Origin: Pseudorhodobacter sp. MZDSW-24AT
GTDB lineage: Bacteria; Pseudomonadota; Alphaproteobacteria; Rhodobacterales; Rhodobacteraceae
Direction: 5' to 3'
DNA: 64,000 nt
Assembly (NCBI RefSeq): GCF_002794355.1
Contig: NZ_PGOI01000012.1
Span: 62,001 to 126,000, forward strand
The position numbers and the translations under genes were made by a program. Under the pieces are notes generated by a model that worked only from the letters and a program-made list of their open reading frames with translations, did no database searches and was not told the DNA's origin. Shown piece by piece: positions 25,003 through 34,241 of this stretch (position 1 is its first letter; each line of letters opens with the position of its first letter).

Positions 25003-26757
25003 ATGACACAGGCGATGACAGGTGCCCGGATGGTGGTGCAGGCGCTGAAGGATCAGGGCGTCGAAGTGGTCTTTGGCTACCCGGGCGGTGCGGTCCTGCC
25101 GATCTATGACGAGATCTTTCAGCAAAACGACATCCGCCACATCCTTGTCCGCCACGAACAGGGCGCCATCCACATGGCCGAAGGCTATGCGCGCTCGACC
25201 GGCAAGGTGGGCGTGGCCTTGGTGACCTCGGGCCCCGGCGCCACCAACGCGGTGACAGGGCTGGTGGATGCGCTGATGGATTCGATCCCGCTGGTGGTGC
25301 TGACCGGCCAGGTGCCCACCTTCATGATCGGCACCGATGGCTTCCAAGAGGCCGACACCGTGGGCATCACCCGCCCTTGCACCAAGATGAACTGGCTGGT
25401 GAAAGACACTGCCAACCTGTCCTCGACCATCCATCAGGCCTTCCATGTCGCACGGTCGGGCCGCCCCGGCCCGGTGCTCATCGACATCCCCAAGGATGTG
25501 CAATTTGCCACTTCGGATTATGTGGTGAAGGAAAAGATCAAGACCGGCCATTACCAGCCCAAGCTGAAAGGCGACATCGACCAGATCACCCGTCTGGTGG
25601 AAATGATCGAAACCGCCGAACGCCCGATCCTTTACACCGGCGGCGGCGTCATCAACTCGGGCCCCGCCGCAAGCCAGCTCTTGCGCGAACTGGCCGAGGC
25701 CACCGGCTTTCCCGTCACCTCCACCCTGATGGGTCTGGGCGCCTATCCGGCCAGCGGCAAGAACTGGCTGGGGATGCTGGGGATGCACGGGCTTTATGAA
25801 GCCAACCTCGCGATGCATGGCTGCGACCTGATGATCAACATCGGCGCCCGCTTTGACGACCGCATCACCGGCCGGCTCAAGGATTTCAGCCCGAACTCGC
25901 GCAAGGCGCATATCGACATCGATGCGTCGAGCATCAACAAGGTGATCCGCGTCGATGTGCCGATCCTGGGCGATGTCGGCCACGTGCTGGAAGACCTGCT
26001 GCGGATCTGGAAATCGCGCGGGCGAAAGGTCAACAAGGAAGGTCTGGCCAAATGGTGGGCGCAGATCAACGACTGGCGCGCGGTGAAATGCCTGACCTAC
26101 AAGAACTCGACCAGCATCATCAAACCGCAATACGCGCTGGAAAGGCTGGAAGCCCTGACCAAGGGCATGGACCGCTATATCACCACCGAAGTCGGTCAGC
26201 ATCAGATGTGGGCGGCGCAATTCCTTGGCTTTGAAGACCCGAACCGCTGGATGACCAGCGGCGGGCTTGGCACCATGGGCTATGGCCTGCCTGCCTCCAT
26301 CGGCGTGCAGATCGCCCACCCGGAGGCGCTGGTGATCAACGTCGCCGGTGAGGCAAGCTGGCTGATGAACATGCAGGAAATGGGCACCGCCATGCAGTTC
26401 CGCGCGCCCGTGAAACAGTTCATCCTGAACAACGAACGCCTTGGCATGGTGCGCCAGTGGCAAGAGCTTTTGCACGGCGAGCGCTATTCGCAGTCCTGGT
26501 CGGAATCCCTGCCCGATTTCGTGAAACTGGCCGAAGCCTTTGGCTGCAAGGGCATCAAGGTCAGTGATCCCAAGGATCTGGACGACGCGATCCTGGAGAT
26601 GATCCGCTATGACGGCCCGGTGATCTTTGACTGTCTGGTGGAAAAGCACGAAAACTGCTTCCCGATGATCCCCTCGGGCAAACCGCACAACGAGATGCTG
26701 CTTGGCGATGCCGATACCCAAGGCGTGATCGGGGCCAAGGGCGCCGTTCTGGTGTGA
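25003..26757 (+). CDS. ilvB: acetolactate synthase large subunit
   Basis: This ThDP enzyme catalyses the first common step of Val/Leu/Ile synthesis. It is 584 aa from ATG 25003 (GGAGAAACGAACG upstream). Domains in order are the ThDP PYR domain (FGYPGGAVLPIYDE, EQGAIHMAEGYAR), the central FAD/Rossmann domain (MLGMHGLYEANLAM, GARFDDRITG) and the PP domain (TSGGLGTMGYGLPASIGVQ, NVAGEASWLMNMQEM, NNERLGMVRQWQE). In the PP domain the usual GDGSF is GEASW, the AHAS-type variation. It is controlled by the upstream attenuator. Confidence 0.97.
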   Translation: MTQAMTGARMVVQALKDQGVEVVFGYPGGAVLPIYDEIFQQNDIRHILVRHEQGAIHMAEGYARSTGKVGVALVTSGPGATNAVTGLVDALMDSIPLVVLTGQVPTFMIGTDGFQEADTVGITRPCTKMNWLVKDTANLSSTIHQAFHVARSGRPGPVLIDIPKDVQFATSDYVVKEKIKTGHYQPKLKGDIDQITRLVEMIETAERPILYTGGGVINSGPAASQLLRELAEATGFPVTSTLMGLGAYPASGKNWLGMLGMHGLYEANLAMHGCDLMINIGARFDDRITGRLKDFSPNSRKAHIDIDASSINKVIRVDVPILGDVGHVLEDLLRIWKSRGRKVNKEGLAKWWAQINDWRAVKCLTYKNSTSIIKPQYALERLEALTKGMDRYITTEVGQHQMWAAQFLGFEDPNRWMTSGGLGTMGYGLPASIGVQIAHPEALVINVAGEASWLMNMQEMGTAMQFRAPVKQFILNNERLGMVRQWQELLHGERYSQSWSESLPDFVKLAEAFGCKGIKVSDPKDLDDAILEMIRYDGPVIFDCLVEKHENCFPMIPSGKPHNEMLLGDADTQGVIGAKGAVLV

Positions 26758-26779
26758 CGCCGGAGGCGTGATCTTTTGC

Positions 26780-26832
26780 TGAACTCCCGGGGGCTTTGCC
26801 CCCGGACCCCCAGGATATTTATGAACAGATGA
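26780..26832 (+). repeat. intergenic hairpin repeat, copy B (core GGATATTTATGAACAGATGA)
   Basis: Stem CCCGGGGGC/GCCCCCGG (from about 26786) is followed by ACCCCCAGGATATTTAT and GAACAGATGAAAG. It is the same element as copy A at 19358-19430. It sits between ilvB and ilvH, 12 nt before the ilvH ATG, and its last bases may contribute to the ilvH ribosome site. Confidence 0.75.
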
Positions 26833-26844
26833 AAGGGCAGGCCC

Positions 26845-27405
26845 ATGTCGCCGCTCAATATCAAACAAGGCTCCACCAGCCATTCCGCCTATGACCTGCG
26901 CGATCCCTATGCCGAGGTGATCGAAGCGCATACGCTTGCGGTGATCGTCGACAACGAACCCGGTGTGCTGGCGCGGGTGATCGGGCTGTTTTCGGGTCGG
27001 GGCTACAATATCGAGAGCCTGACCGTGGCCGAGACCGACCACACCGGGCATCTGAGCCGCATCACCATCGTGACACGCGGCACGCCGCAGATCATCGCGC
27101 AGATCAAGGCGCAGCTGGCCCGCATCGTGCCCGTGCATGACGTGCATGATCTGACCGAAGAAGGGCCTTCGGTGCAGCGCGAGCTGGCGCTGTTCAAGGT
27201 GGCGGGCAAGGGCGAGCACCGGATCGAGGCCTTGCGTCTGGCCGAGATCTTCCGCGCCCATGTGGTGGACAGCACGCTGGAATCCTTTGTGTTCGAGATG
27301 ACCGGCACGCCGGAAAAGATCGACAGCTTTGCCGAGCTGATGCGCCCCTTGGGCCTGCGCGAGATTGCCCGCACGGGTGTGGCAGCGCTGTCGCGGGGGC
27401 TGTGA
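26845..27405 (+). CDS. ilvH: acetolactate synthase small (regulatory) subunit
   Basis: The 186-aa subunit activates IlvB and binds the feedback inhibitor valine. The N-terminal ACT domain is HTLAVIVDNEPGVLARVIGLF followed by GRGYNIESLTVAETD. The second domain has ELALFKVAGKGEHR and FEMTGTPEKIDSFAELMRPLG. It lies 87 nt after ilvB, separated only by the hairpin repeat, so it belongs to the same operon. Confidence 0.96.
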   Translation: MSPLNIKQGSTSHSAYDLRDPYAEVIEAHTLAVIVDNEPGVLARVIGLFSGRGYNIESLTVAETDHTGHLSRITIVTRGTPQIIAQIKAQLARIVPVHDVHDLTEEGPSVQRELALFKVAGKGEHRIEALRLAEIFRAHVVDSTLESFVFEMTGTPEKIDSFAELMRPLGLREIARTGVAALSRGL

Positions 27406-27791
27406 TGCGGAAGCTGGTGTTGTTTGCCGCCACCGCGCTCTGTGCCGCGCCGCTTTCGGCGGAAACCTATGCCGATTACGGCAAGCCCGAGCAATGCGGC
27501 GCCTATGCCGAGGCCCGCTATGACCGCGAAAGCTATTTCCCCGGCGGCGAAGGCGGCGCGATCCGGCTGGATGACGCGCAAAGCGTGCGTGGTCTGAACG
27601 CGCTGCTGTTTGAAGGCACCATGACCGAAGAAGGGATGGCAGAGCCGGTGGGCCGCGTCTTGGCCGCCCGCGCGCCCTTGCTGGGGGTGGAAGGCGAGGC
27701 GGCGCCCGAGGTTGTGGTGATCATGACCGAACGCGGCATCCGCCTGTTGCAGCCTTGCCCTGCGACCGCGCCAGAAGGCAACGGCGGCTGA
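27405..27791 (+). CDS. secreted protein of unknown function
   Basis: The 128-aa protein starts with an obvious signal peptide (MRKLVLFAATALCAAPLSA, then ETYAD). The mature part is acidic and has two Cys (EQCGAY and LLQPCPAT) that could form a disulfide. I recognise no domain. ATG 27405 overlaps the ilvH stop by one base (TGATG), so it is translated from the ilv mRNA; this may be only positional. Confidence 0.7.
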   Translation: MRKLVLFAATALCAAPLSAETYADYGKPEQCGAYAEARYDRESYFPGGEGGAIRLDDAQSVRGLNALLFEGTMTEEGMAEPVGRVLAARAPLLGVEGEAAPEVVVIMTERGIRLLQPCPATAPEGNGG

Positions 27792-27806
27792 GGCCAGCCG
27801 CGAAGG

Positions 27807-27842
27807 CCCGCCCCCCCGTGATGTGTGTGCGGGGGGGGGCGG
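27807..27842. terminator. C/G hairpin between convergent genes
   Basis: A run of seven C (27811-27817) and a run of nine G (27831-27839), with loop GTGATGTGTGTGC, form a very stable stem between the secreted protein (+) and the hydratase (-). There is no T tract, but the position suggests a bidirectional transcript end. Confidence 0.5.
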
Positions 27843-27845
27843 CGC

Positions 27846-28622
27846 CTAGCGCCCCTCAAAAGCGGCGGGGCGTTTTTCCAGAAAGGCCACCACGCCTTCC
27901 ATGAAGTCGCGGGTCTGGCCGCAGGCGCCTTGAAGCTGCGCCTCGAGCGCCAGTTGCGCGTCAAGATCATTGCTGGAGCTTTGCCGCAGCGCCTGTTTCA
28001 CGCCGCGATAGGCCACCGTCGGCCCTGTGGCCAAGGCCCCGGCGCGGGCCGTGATATGGTCGGCAAAGGCATCATCCGCCACCGCTTCCCAGATCATCCC
28101 CCACTCCGCCGCCTGCCGCGCGCTGATCTTGTCGGCAAAGAGCATCGCCCCCATGGCGCGGGCAAAGCCCACCTGACGCGGCAACCAATAGGTGCCGCCC
28201 GCATCCGGCATCAGGCCGATGCGGGTGAAGGCCTGAATGAAACTGGCGCTCTCTGCCGCGATCACCACATCGCAGGCCAGCGCCAGATTGGCCCCCGCCC
28301 CTGCCGCTGGCCCGTTCACCGCCGCGATCACCGGCACCGCGCAGTCCATGATGGCGCGCAACAGCGGTTCATATTCGTCGCGCAGCGTTCGCTCCAGATC
28401 GATCTCGGCGATCCGCGCCCGGTCGCCCAGATCCTGACCCGAGCAGAAGGCCCGCCCCGCCCCGGTCAGCACGATCACCCGCGCGGTCTTTTCCGCCGCG
28501 CGAAAGGCATCCAGCAGCTCTGCCCGCATCTGGCTGGACAGCGCATTCATCACCTCGGGCCGGTTCAGCGTGAGGGTGGCCACGCCGCCTGTCGCCGTTA
28601 CGCGGATTGTCTGATAGTCCAT
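27846..28622 (-). CDS. enoyl-CoA hydratase/isomerase family protein, PaaG-like
   Basis: The 258-aa crotonase-fold protein (ATG 28622 with GGGGGAG upstream) has the oxyanion-hole pair in GAGRAFCSGQDLGDRA and NGPAAGAGANLALACD. SFIQAFTRIGLMPDAGGTYWLPR has Asp at the position where PaaG-type isomerases carry their acid; in true hydratases both Glu residues are present. PaaG isomerises the ring epoxide in phenylacetate breakdown, but no paa genes are near, so the physiological substrate is open. Confidence 0.85.
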   Translation of the reverse strand: MDYQTIRVTATGGVATLTLNRPEVMNALSSQMRAELLDAFRAAEKTARVIVLTGAGRAFCSGQDLGDRARIAEIDLERTLRDEYEPLLRAIMDCAVPVIAAVNGPAAGAGANLALACDVVIAAESASFIQAFTRIGLMPDAGGTYWLPRQVGFARAMGAMLFADKISARQAAEWGMIWEAVADDAFADHITARAGALATGPTVAYRGVKQALRQSSSNDLDAQLALEAQLQGACGQTRDFMEGVVAFLEKRPAAFEGR

Positions 28623-28693
28623 CTGCTCCCCCTGCCTCGTGCCGCGCAAAGACTAGCCACGCGCGCGATGGCAAGAAAAGCCCAAACGCCGCG

Positions 28694-29152
28694 TCACTTG
28701 CCCAAGAGATCGCGCAGCCGCGCCTGCTCTTCCGCGCTGAGCGTCGCGGGTGCCGGCGCCGCCTGCCCACGTCTGCGGACATAGGCAAAGGCGCCGATCC
28801 CGCCCAGCAACAGCACGGCCGGACCGGCCAGCCACAGGATCAGGTTCGCGCCTTCGGCACGCGGATTGAACAGCACGAATTCGCCATAGCGGCTGACCAC
28901 GAAATCCAGCACCTCGGCGTCATTGTCACCCGCCATGATCCGCTCGCGCACCACCAGCCGCAGATCGCGGCTGATCGGCGCGTTGGAATCGTCGATCGAC
29001 TCGCCCTGACAGACCGGGCAGCGCAGGTTGCGGCTGATCGCGCGCGCCCGCGCCTCCAGCCCCGGATCGGCCAGCACCTCATCGGGTTGCACCGCATGGA
29101 CCGGCGCCATCGGGGCAAAGGCCAGCATAAGCCCCAGAAGGATGCGCTTCAT
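28694..29152 (-). CDS. ccmH: cytochrome c maturation protein CcmH (CycL)
   Basis: The 152-aa protein is the thiol component that reduces apocytochrome c for haem ligation. It has a signal peptide (RILLGLMLAFAPMAPVHA), the redox motif in SRNLRCPVCQGESIDDSNAP, and a C-terminal anchor (LILWLAGPAVLLLGGIGAFA). It starts 5 nt after ccmF stops; TGAGGGG serves as both the stop region and ribosome site. The start at 29152 is chosen over the longer frame, which runs inside ccmF. Confidence 0.95.
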   Translation of the reverse strand: MKRILLGLMLAFAPMAPVHAVQPDEVLADPGLEARARAISRNLRCPVCQGESIDDSNAPISRDLRLVVRERIMAGDNDAEVLDFVVSRYGEFVLFNPRAEGANLILWLAGPAVLLLGGIGAFAYVRRRGQAAPAPATLSAEEQARLRDLLGK

Positions 29153-29157
29153 GCCCC

Positions 29158-31128
29158 TCACTCCGCCGGAACCGCGGCCGAGCGGCGGCTGGCCCCCGCC
29201 GCCACCCGGTAGCGACGATCCGTCAGGCTCAGCAAGCCCCCAAAGGCCATGATCAGGCACCCTGCCCACAGCCAATTGGCAAAGGGCTCGATGTAAGAGC
29301 GCACCGCATAGCCGCCATTGGCCTGCGGATCGCCGATCACCAGATAGATGTCGCGCCAGAAGCCGTAATCGATCGCCGCCTCGGTCGTCGGCATCCCTTG
29401 CACCGGATAGAAGCGCTTTTCCGGCGTCAGCGTCGCCACCAGCGCACCGTCCCGCCGCACGATCATGGTGGCCATGGTGCTGGAGTAATTCGGCCCCTGC
29501 ACCTCATCCACCGATTGCAGCGTCACCTCATAGGACCCCAGCGGATAGCTGCCGCCCTCTTGCACGATGCGGATGTCTTCGGTCTTCCAGGCCAGCATGG
29601 CGCAGACCGCGAAAATGGTGATCCCAAGGCCCGCATGCGCCGTGACCTTGCCCCAATCGGCGCGCGGCAGCCGCCCCAGACGCGCCATCCGCCCCGCGAA
29701 CGCGCCGCGCCCCGTCCGGCTCCACAGGTCCAGCACCGCGCCCAGCACCACCCAGATGCCCAGCGCCACCCCCACCGGGCCAAGCGCCGTGCGCCCGGTC
29801 TGCATCGCCCAGACCAAGGTGCCCAGCGCAAAGGCCAAAAGCGCCACCGGCAGCAAAGGCCGCATCCCGCGCAGAATCTCGCCGCGCTTCCACGGCATCA
29901 TCGCCCCCAGCGGCAAGATCACCGCCAAAGCCACCGCAAAGGGTGAAAAGGCCGCGTTGAAGAACGGCTCCCCCACGCTCAGCGTGCGGCCAAAGAACAG
30001 CTCGGCCAGCAGCGGCCAGATGGTGCCGATGAACACCACGAAAGCCGCCACCGACAGCAGCAGATTGTTCGCCACCAAGGCCGACTCGCGGCTGACCACC
30101 GCAAACAGCCCCTTGGCCTCCATCACCCCGGCGCGGAAGGCGAAAAGCGTCAGCGCCCCCCCCATGAACACCGCAAGGATCATCAGGATGAACACTCCGC
30201 GCTCGGGGTCATTGGCAAAGGAATGCACCGAAGTGATCACGCCCGACCGCACGATGAAAGTGCCGATCAGTGAAAAGCCGAAGGCCATGATTGCCAGCAG
30301 AATGGTCCAGGCCTTCAGGCTTTCACGCTTTTCCACCACGATGGCGCTGTGCAGCAAGGCCGCCGCCAAAAGCCATGGCATGAAGGACGCGTTCTCCACC
30401 GGGTCCCAGAACCAGAACCCGCCCCAGCCGAGTTCGTAATAGGCCCACCACGACCCCAGCGCGATGCCGATGGTCAAAAACACCCAAGCCGCCAGCGTCC
30501 AAGGCCGCACCCAGCGCCCCCATGCCGCATCCACCCGCCCCTCGATCAGCGCCGCCACCGCAAAGCTGAACGCCATGCTCAGGCCCACATAGCCCAGATA
30601 CAGAAACGGCGGGTGAAAGGCCAAACCGGGATCTTGCAGCAGCGGGTTCAGATCCAGCCCGTCCAGCGGCGGCACCGCCAGCCGCAGGAACGGGTTCGAG
30701 GTCAGCAGCATGAACAGCAGGAAAGCCACGCCAATCGACCCTTGTACCGCAATCACCCGCGCCTTCAGCGTGGGCGGCAGATTGCCGCCAAACCACGCCG
30801 CACAGGCCCCAAACAGCGCAAGGATCAGCGCCCAAAGCAGCAAGGACCCTTCATGATTGCCCCAAACGCCAGAAATCTTGTACAGCATCGGCTTCAGCGT
30901 ATGCGAATTCTGCACCACCAGAACCAAGGAAAAGTCCGAGACGACAAAAGCATAGGTCAGGGCCGCAAAGCTTGCCGCCACCAGTACGAACTGGATCATC
31001 GCCGCCGGTTCCGCCACCGCCATCAGCGCCGCGTTGCGCCGATAGGCGCCCCACATCGGCACCACCATCTGCACCACCGCAACCGCCAAGGCCAGAACCA
31101 AGGCAAAGTGACCAAACTCGACGATCAT
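29158..31128 (-). CDS. ccmF: haem lyase CcmF (CycK)
   Basis: CcmF is the large membrane subunit that attaches haem to apocytochrome c. The product is 656 aa with about 15 membrane helices. The tryptophan-rich haem-handling motif is WGGFWFWDPVENASFMPWL. Conserved His residues are in GVWGNHEGSLLLW, LAFHPPFLYLGYVG and SVHSFANDPERG. A large periplasmic loop sits near the C-terminus (EVTLQSVDEVQGPNYSSTMA). It pairs with ccmH; the usual upstream ccmE is not here. The system would serve cytochromes needed for photosynthetic electron flow. Confidence 0.96.
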   Translation of the reverse strand: MIVEFGHFALVLALAVAVVQMVVPMWGAYRRNAALMAVAEPAAMIQFVLVAASFAALTYAFVVSDFSLVLVVQNSHTLKPMLYKISGVWGNHEGSLLLWALILALFGACAAWFGGNLPPTLKARVIAVQGSIGVAFLLFMLLTSNPFLRLAVPPLDGLDLNPLLQDPGLAFHPPFLYLGYVGLSMAFSFAVAALIEGRVDAAWGRWVRPWTLAAWVFLTIGIALGSWWAYYELGWGGFWFWDPVENASFMPWLLAAALLHSAIVVEKRESLKAWTILLAIMAFGFSLIGTFIVRSGVITSVHSFANDPERGVFILMILAVFMGGALTLFAFRAGVMEAKGLFAVVSRESALVANNLLLSVAAFVVFIGTIWPLLAELFFGRTLSVGEPFFNAAFSPFAVALAVILPLGAMMPWKRGEILRGMRPLLPVALLAFALGTLVWAMQTGRTALGPVGVALGIWVVLGAVLDLWSRTGRGAFAGRMARLGRLPRADWGKVTAHAGLGITIFAVCAMLAWKTEDIRIVQEGGSYPLGSYEVTLQSVDEVQGPNYSSTMATMIVRRDGALVATLTPEKRFYPVQGMPTTEAAIDYGFWRDIYLVIGDPQANGGYAVRSYIEPFANWLWAGCLIMAFGGLLSLTDRRYRVAAGASRRSAAVPAE

Positions 31129-31222
31129 GCAAATCCCCCATGCGCTGCGGCTATCTTAGGCGCAATTCGCCGCTCGCGCCATGGGATGCGCGCGCGTGTC
31201 GCGGTCACAGTTGCGCGCAGGC

Positions 31223-32506
31223 TCAATCCAGATGGTGCCGGATGCGCCGCACCATCAACCAGACCGCCAACAGCACCAGCGGCGTCAACACCGCCGTGCC
31301 CATCCCTTTCGACACCCCCCAGGCTTCGGTGAGCGGGTAGATCGCATAGCTCGCCAGATTGATCGCATAATAGCTGATCGCCACCGTCGACAACCCCTCC
31401 ACCGTCCGCTGCAAGCGCAGCTGCACATCGGCGCGGCGGTCCATGCTCTCCAGCAGCTTCTGGTTCTGCGCGGATCGGTCCACATCCACCCGCGTGCTCA
31501 ACAGTTCCGCCGCCCGCGCCGCCCGTTCCGCCATGCTGCGCAACCGGCTCTCGGCCGATTTCACCGTCCGCATCGCCGGATCATAGCGGCGCATCATGAA
31601 TTCGGCAAAGGTCTGGCGGCCATTGATGCGGATCTCGCGCATCACCTCGATCCGCTGGTTCACGATCGCCTCATAGGCCGCCGTCGCCCCAAAGCGGAAG
31701 GTGTATTTCACCGACAGGCTCTCCAACTCGGCCGAAATCGCCAGCAGGTCATGCAACATCGCCTCGGCACTGCGCTCATGGCCATCCAGCGCCGTCACCA
31801 GCGCCGAAAGCCGCGGGTCCAGCGCATTCAGCCGCCCGTTCAGATGCCGCACCCGCACCAGCCCCAGCATCGACATCGCGCGATAGGTCTCCACCTCGCA
31901 CAGCCGCTGCACGATCCGCCCCACCCGCCGGGGCGAGGTGCCGGGTCGCACGAACACGGCAAAGCGCATATGCCCCGCCGGATCGATGCGGAAATCCCCC
32001 GCCACAATCGCCGCCCCATCCACCACTTTCGACACGGCAAGGCTCTCGCCCACGAACCAGTCCTCCAGCCGCGCCAAGGCCTGCGCCTCATCCTCGGGCA
32101 AAGGCTCGATGCGGATCAGCACCGAACACAGCCGCTTGCCCGGTGCCTGCGCCAGCCACTCCTCGGGAAACACCCGCGCCTCTGCCGGATCAAAGGCTTG
32201 CGACGACACGCCCTTGCCAAAGACCGAATAGGTCACGAATTCGGTATGGCTTTCCCATTTCAGCTGATGACGGCCGATTTCGCCAAAGAAATGCGTGGCG
32301 TCGGGCTGCGGATGCGCGCTGCCATTGCGGTCCAGCAGGTCCAGCAAATGCCGCCGGTCCAGCGCCCGGTCCCGGTTGGCCGCATCCTCCGGCTCCTTGA
32401 TCGCCAGATACACCGCCGTCCCCGGCACCTCGATCGCGGGAAAGGGCCGCGCATGCAGCTCATTCACAATCGTATAGCGCTGCGGGTGATCGGCAAAGCT
32501 GGGCAT
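31223..32506 (-). CDS. DUF3422 family membrane-anchored protein
   Basis: The 427-aa protein has the DUF3422 (COG4949) start RYTIVNELHARPFPA, then THFFGEIGRHQLKWESHTEF and two C-terminal membrane segments (AISYYAINLASYAIYPL and AVLTPLVLLAVWLMV). Its function is unknown. ATG 32506 has GGAG about 9 nt upstream; a GTG at 32515 is possible. It probably has its own promoter in the 32507-32627 gap. Confidence 0.88.
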   Translation of the reverse strand: MPSFADHPQRYTIVNELHARPFPAIEVPGTAVYLAIKEPEDAANRDRALDRRHLLDLLDRNGSAHPQPDATHFFGEIGRHQLKWESHTEFVTYSVFGKGVSSQAFDPAEARVFPEEWLAQAPGKRLCSVLIRIEPLPEDEAQALARLEDWFVGESLAVSKVVDGAAIVAGDFRIDPAGHMRFAVFVRPGTSPRRVGRIVQRLCEVETYRAMSMLGLVRVRHLNGRLNALDPRLSALVTALDGHERSAEAMLHDLLAISAELESLSVKYTFRFGATAAYEAIVNQRIEVMREIRINGRQTFAEFMMRRYDPAMRTVKSAESRLRSMAERAARAAELLSTRVDVDRSAQNQKLLESMDRRADVQLRLQRTVEGLSTVAISYYAINLASYAIYPLTEAWGVSKGMGTAVLTPLVLLAVWLMVRRIRHHLD

Positions 32507-32627
32507 GACAGGCACTCCGGGCAGGCCGGTCCCGGCCTCTCACCCAAACCTAGGGCGGCCCTGCGCGGCGGGAAATGCGAAACACAGGCATACCTCAGTA
32601 TGCCGCTTCGCTGTTGCGCGAATGTCA

Positions 32628-32654
32628 AAGGCCCCGGCACGCCGCCGGGGCCTT
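32628..32654 (-). terminator. GC hairpin after the pnt operon
   Basis: A perfect 10-bp stem AAGGCCCCGG/CCGGGGCCTT with loop CACGCCG lies downstream of pntB. On the minus strand it is followed by TTTGACATT, so termination is possible though the T tract is short. Confidence 0.55.
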
Positions 32655-32658
32655 CGTC

Positions 32659-32720
32659 CGATTTTTCGCAGAAAAATCGTCTTTCTTCTCGTCTCAACCG
32701 ATGTTTCGCAGAAAAATCGG
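32659..32720. repeat. CGCAG-core hairpins, locus 1 (two copies)
   Basis: Copy 1a at 32659-32679 has arms CGATTTTT and AAAAATCG around core CGCAG. Copy 1b at 32698-32720 has arms CCGATGTTT and AAAAATCGG with one mismatch. Both read CGCAG on the plus strand. They lie between the pntB stop (32726) and the GC hairpin upstream of the DUF3422 gene. Confidence 0.85.
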
Positions 32721-32725
32721 CCCGG

Positions 32726-34228
32726 TCAGTCGATCAGCGGCAACAGCGCATCCAGGGATTTCTTGGCATCGCCATAGAACATCCGTGTGTTTTCCTTATA
32801 GAACAGCGGGTTCTCAATTCCCGAATACCCCGTCCCCTGCCCGCGCTTGGACACGAACACCTGCTTGGCCTTCCAGCATTCCAGCACCGGCATCCCGGCA
32901 ATCGGGCTGTTGGGGTCTTCCTGCGCGGCCGGGTTCACGATGTCATTCGAGCCAATCACGATCGCCACATCCGTGCTCGGGAAATCCTCGTTGATCTCGT
33001 CCATCTCCAGCACGATGTCATAAGGCACCTTCGCCTCGGCCAGAAGCACGTTCATATGCCCGGGCAAACGGCCCGCCACCGGGTGAATGGCAAAGCGCAC
33101 CGTCTTGCCCTTCGCCCGCAGCTTGCGCGTCAGTTCCGACACCGCTTGCTGCGCCTGCGCCACCGCCATCCCATAGCCCGGAATGATGATGATGCTGTCC
33201 GCCTCGTTCAGCGCCGCCGCCACACCTTCGGTGTCGATGGCCACTTGCTCACCGGTGACTTCCATCTGTGGCCCCGAACTGCCGCCAAAGCCGCCCAGGA
33301 TCACGCTGACAAAACTGCGGTTCATCGCCTTGCACATGATGTAGGACAAGATCGCCCCGGACGAACCCACCAAGGCCCCGACCACGATCAGCAGATCATT
33401 GCCAAGGCTGAAGCCGATCGCCGCCGCCGCCCAGCCGGAATAGCTGTTCAGCATCGACACCACCACCGGCATGTCGGCGCCGCCAATGCCCATGATCAGG
33501 TGATAGCCGATGAACAGCGCCAGCAACACCAGCAAGATCAGCGTCCAGCTGCCCGCGTCGTTCAGATACATCGCCGCCAGCACCACCGACCCGATGGCCG
33601 CTGCCGCATTCAGCATATGCCCGCCCGGAAGCTGCTTGGCTGCCGAGTTCACCTTGCCGGCCAGCTTGCCATAGGCAATCACCGATCCGGTAAAGGTCAC
33701 CGCACCAATCCAGATGCCCAGCACCAGTTCGATGCGCAGGATCGTGATCTCGACGGCGGTTTTCTTGGCAATCAGCGCGCCAAAGCTGGAAATGCCGTCG
33801 AACACCCCGGCCTGCCCGAATTTCTCGGCGCATGCGATGGCACTCAAGGCCGGATCGCAGCGGTCGATCCCGGCGCCCGCCAGCATCCCCATCACCGCGC
33901 TGATCTGCAAATCGGCGTTAAAGCCCACAAAGACCGCCGCCAGACCCACAAGGCTGTGCATGATCGCCACCAGCTCGGGCATCTGCGTCATCTGCACCTT
34001 GGTCGCCAGCTGATAGCCAACGATACCGCCCAGGGTGATCAGGATCAGGCTGACCGCCCAAAGCCCTTGCCCCGGCCCCATCAGGGTGGCGACAATGGCC
34101 AAGGCCATACCCGCGATGCCATACCAGACCGCGCGCTTGGCGCTTTCCTGCCCCGACAGCCCGCCAAGGCTCAGGATGAACAAGACCGCCGCAACCGCAT
34201 AAGCGGCGAATGTGAAACCGTAATCCAT
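32726..34228 (-). CDS. pntB: NAD(P) transhydrogenase beta subunit
   Basis: The 500-aa subunit has about nine membrane helices and a C-terminal NADP-binding domain. Marks are [20 protein letters not shown], the [20 protein letters not shown] loop, and domain [18 protein letters not shown] plus [20 protein letters not shown]. It couples proton return to reduction of NADP+ by NADH, which phototrophs use for biosynthesis. AAGGAG precedes ATG 34228, 13 nt after pntA. Confidence 0.97.
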   Translation of the reverse strand: MDYGFTFAAYAVAAVLFILSLGGLSGQESAKRAVWYGIAGMALAIVATLMGPGQGLWAVSLILITLGGIVGYQLATKVQMTQMPELVAIMHSLVGLAAVFVGFNADLQISAVMGMLAGAGIDRCDPALSAIACAEKFGQAGVFDGISSFGALIAKKTAVEITILRIELVLGIWIGAVTFTGSVIAYGKLAGKVNSAAKQLPGGHMLNAAAAIGSVVLAAMYLNDAGSWTLILLVLLALFIGYHLIMGIGGADMPVVVSMLNSYSGWAAAAIGFSLGNDLLIVVGALVGSSGAILSYIMCKAMNRSFVSVILGGFGGSSGPQMEVTGEQVAIDTEGVAAALNEADSIIIIPGYGMAVAQAQQAVSELTRKLRAKGKTVRFAIHPVAGRLPGHMNVLLAEAKVPYDIVLEMDEINEDFPSTDVAIVIGSNDIVNPAAQEDPNSPIAGMPVLECWKAKQVFVSKRGQGTGYSGIENPLFYKENTRMFYGDAKKSLDALLPLID

Positions 34229-34241
34229 GGGTCTCGTCTCC

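Noticed and set aside
24586-27261. 891-codon open frame on the minus strand
   Set aside because: Antisense to ilvB and its leader; it even runs through the attenuator and promoter, which real genes would not.
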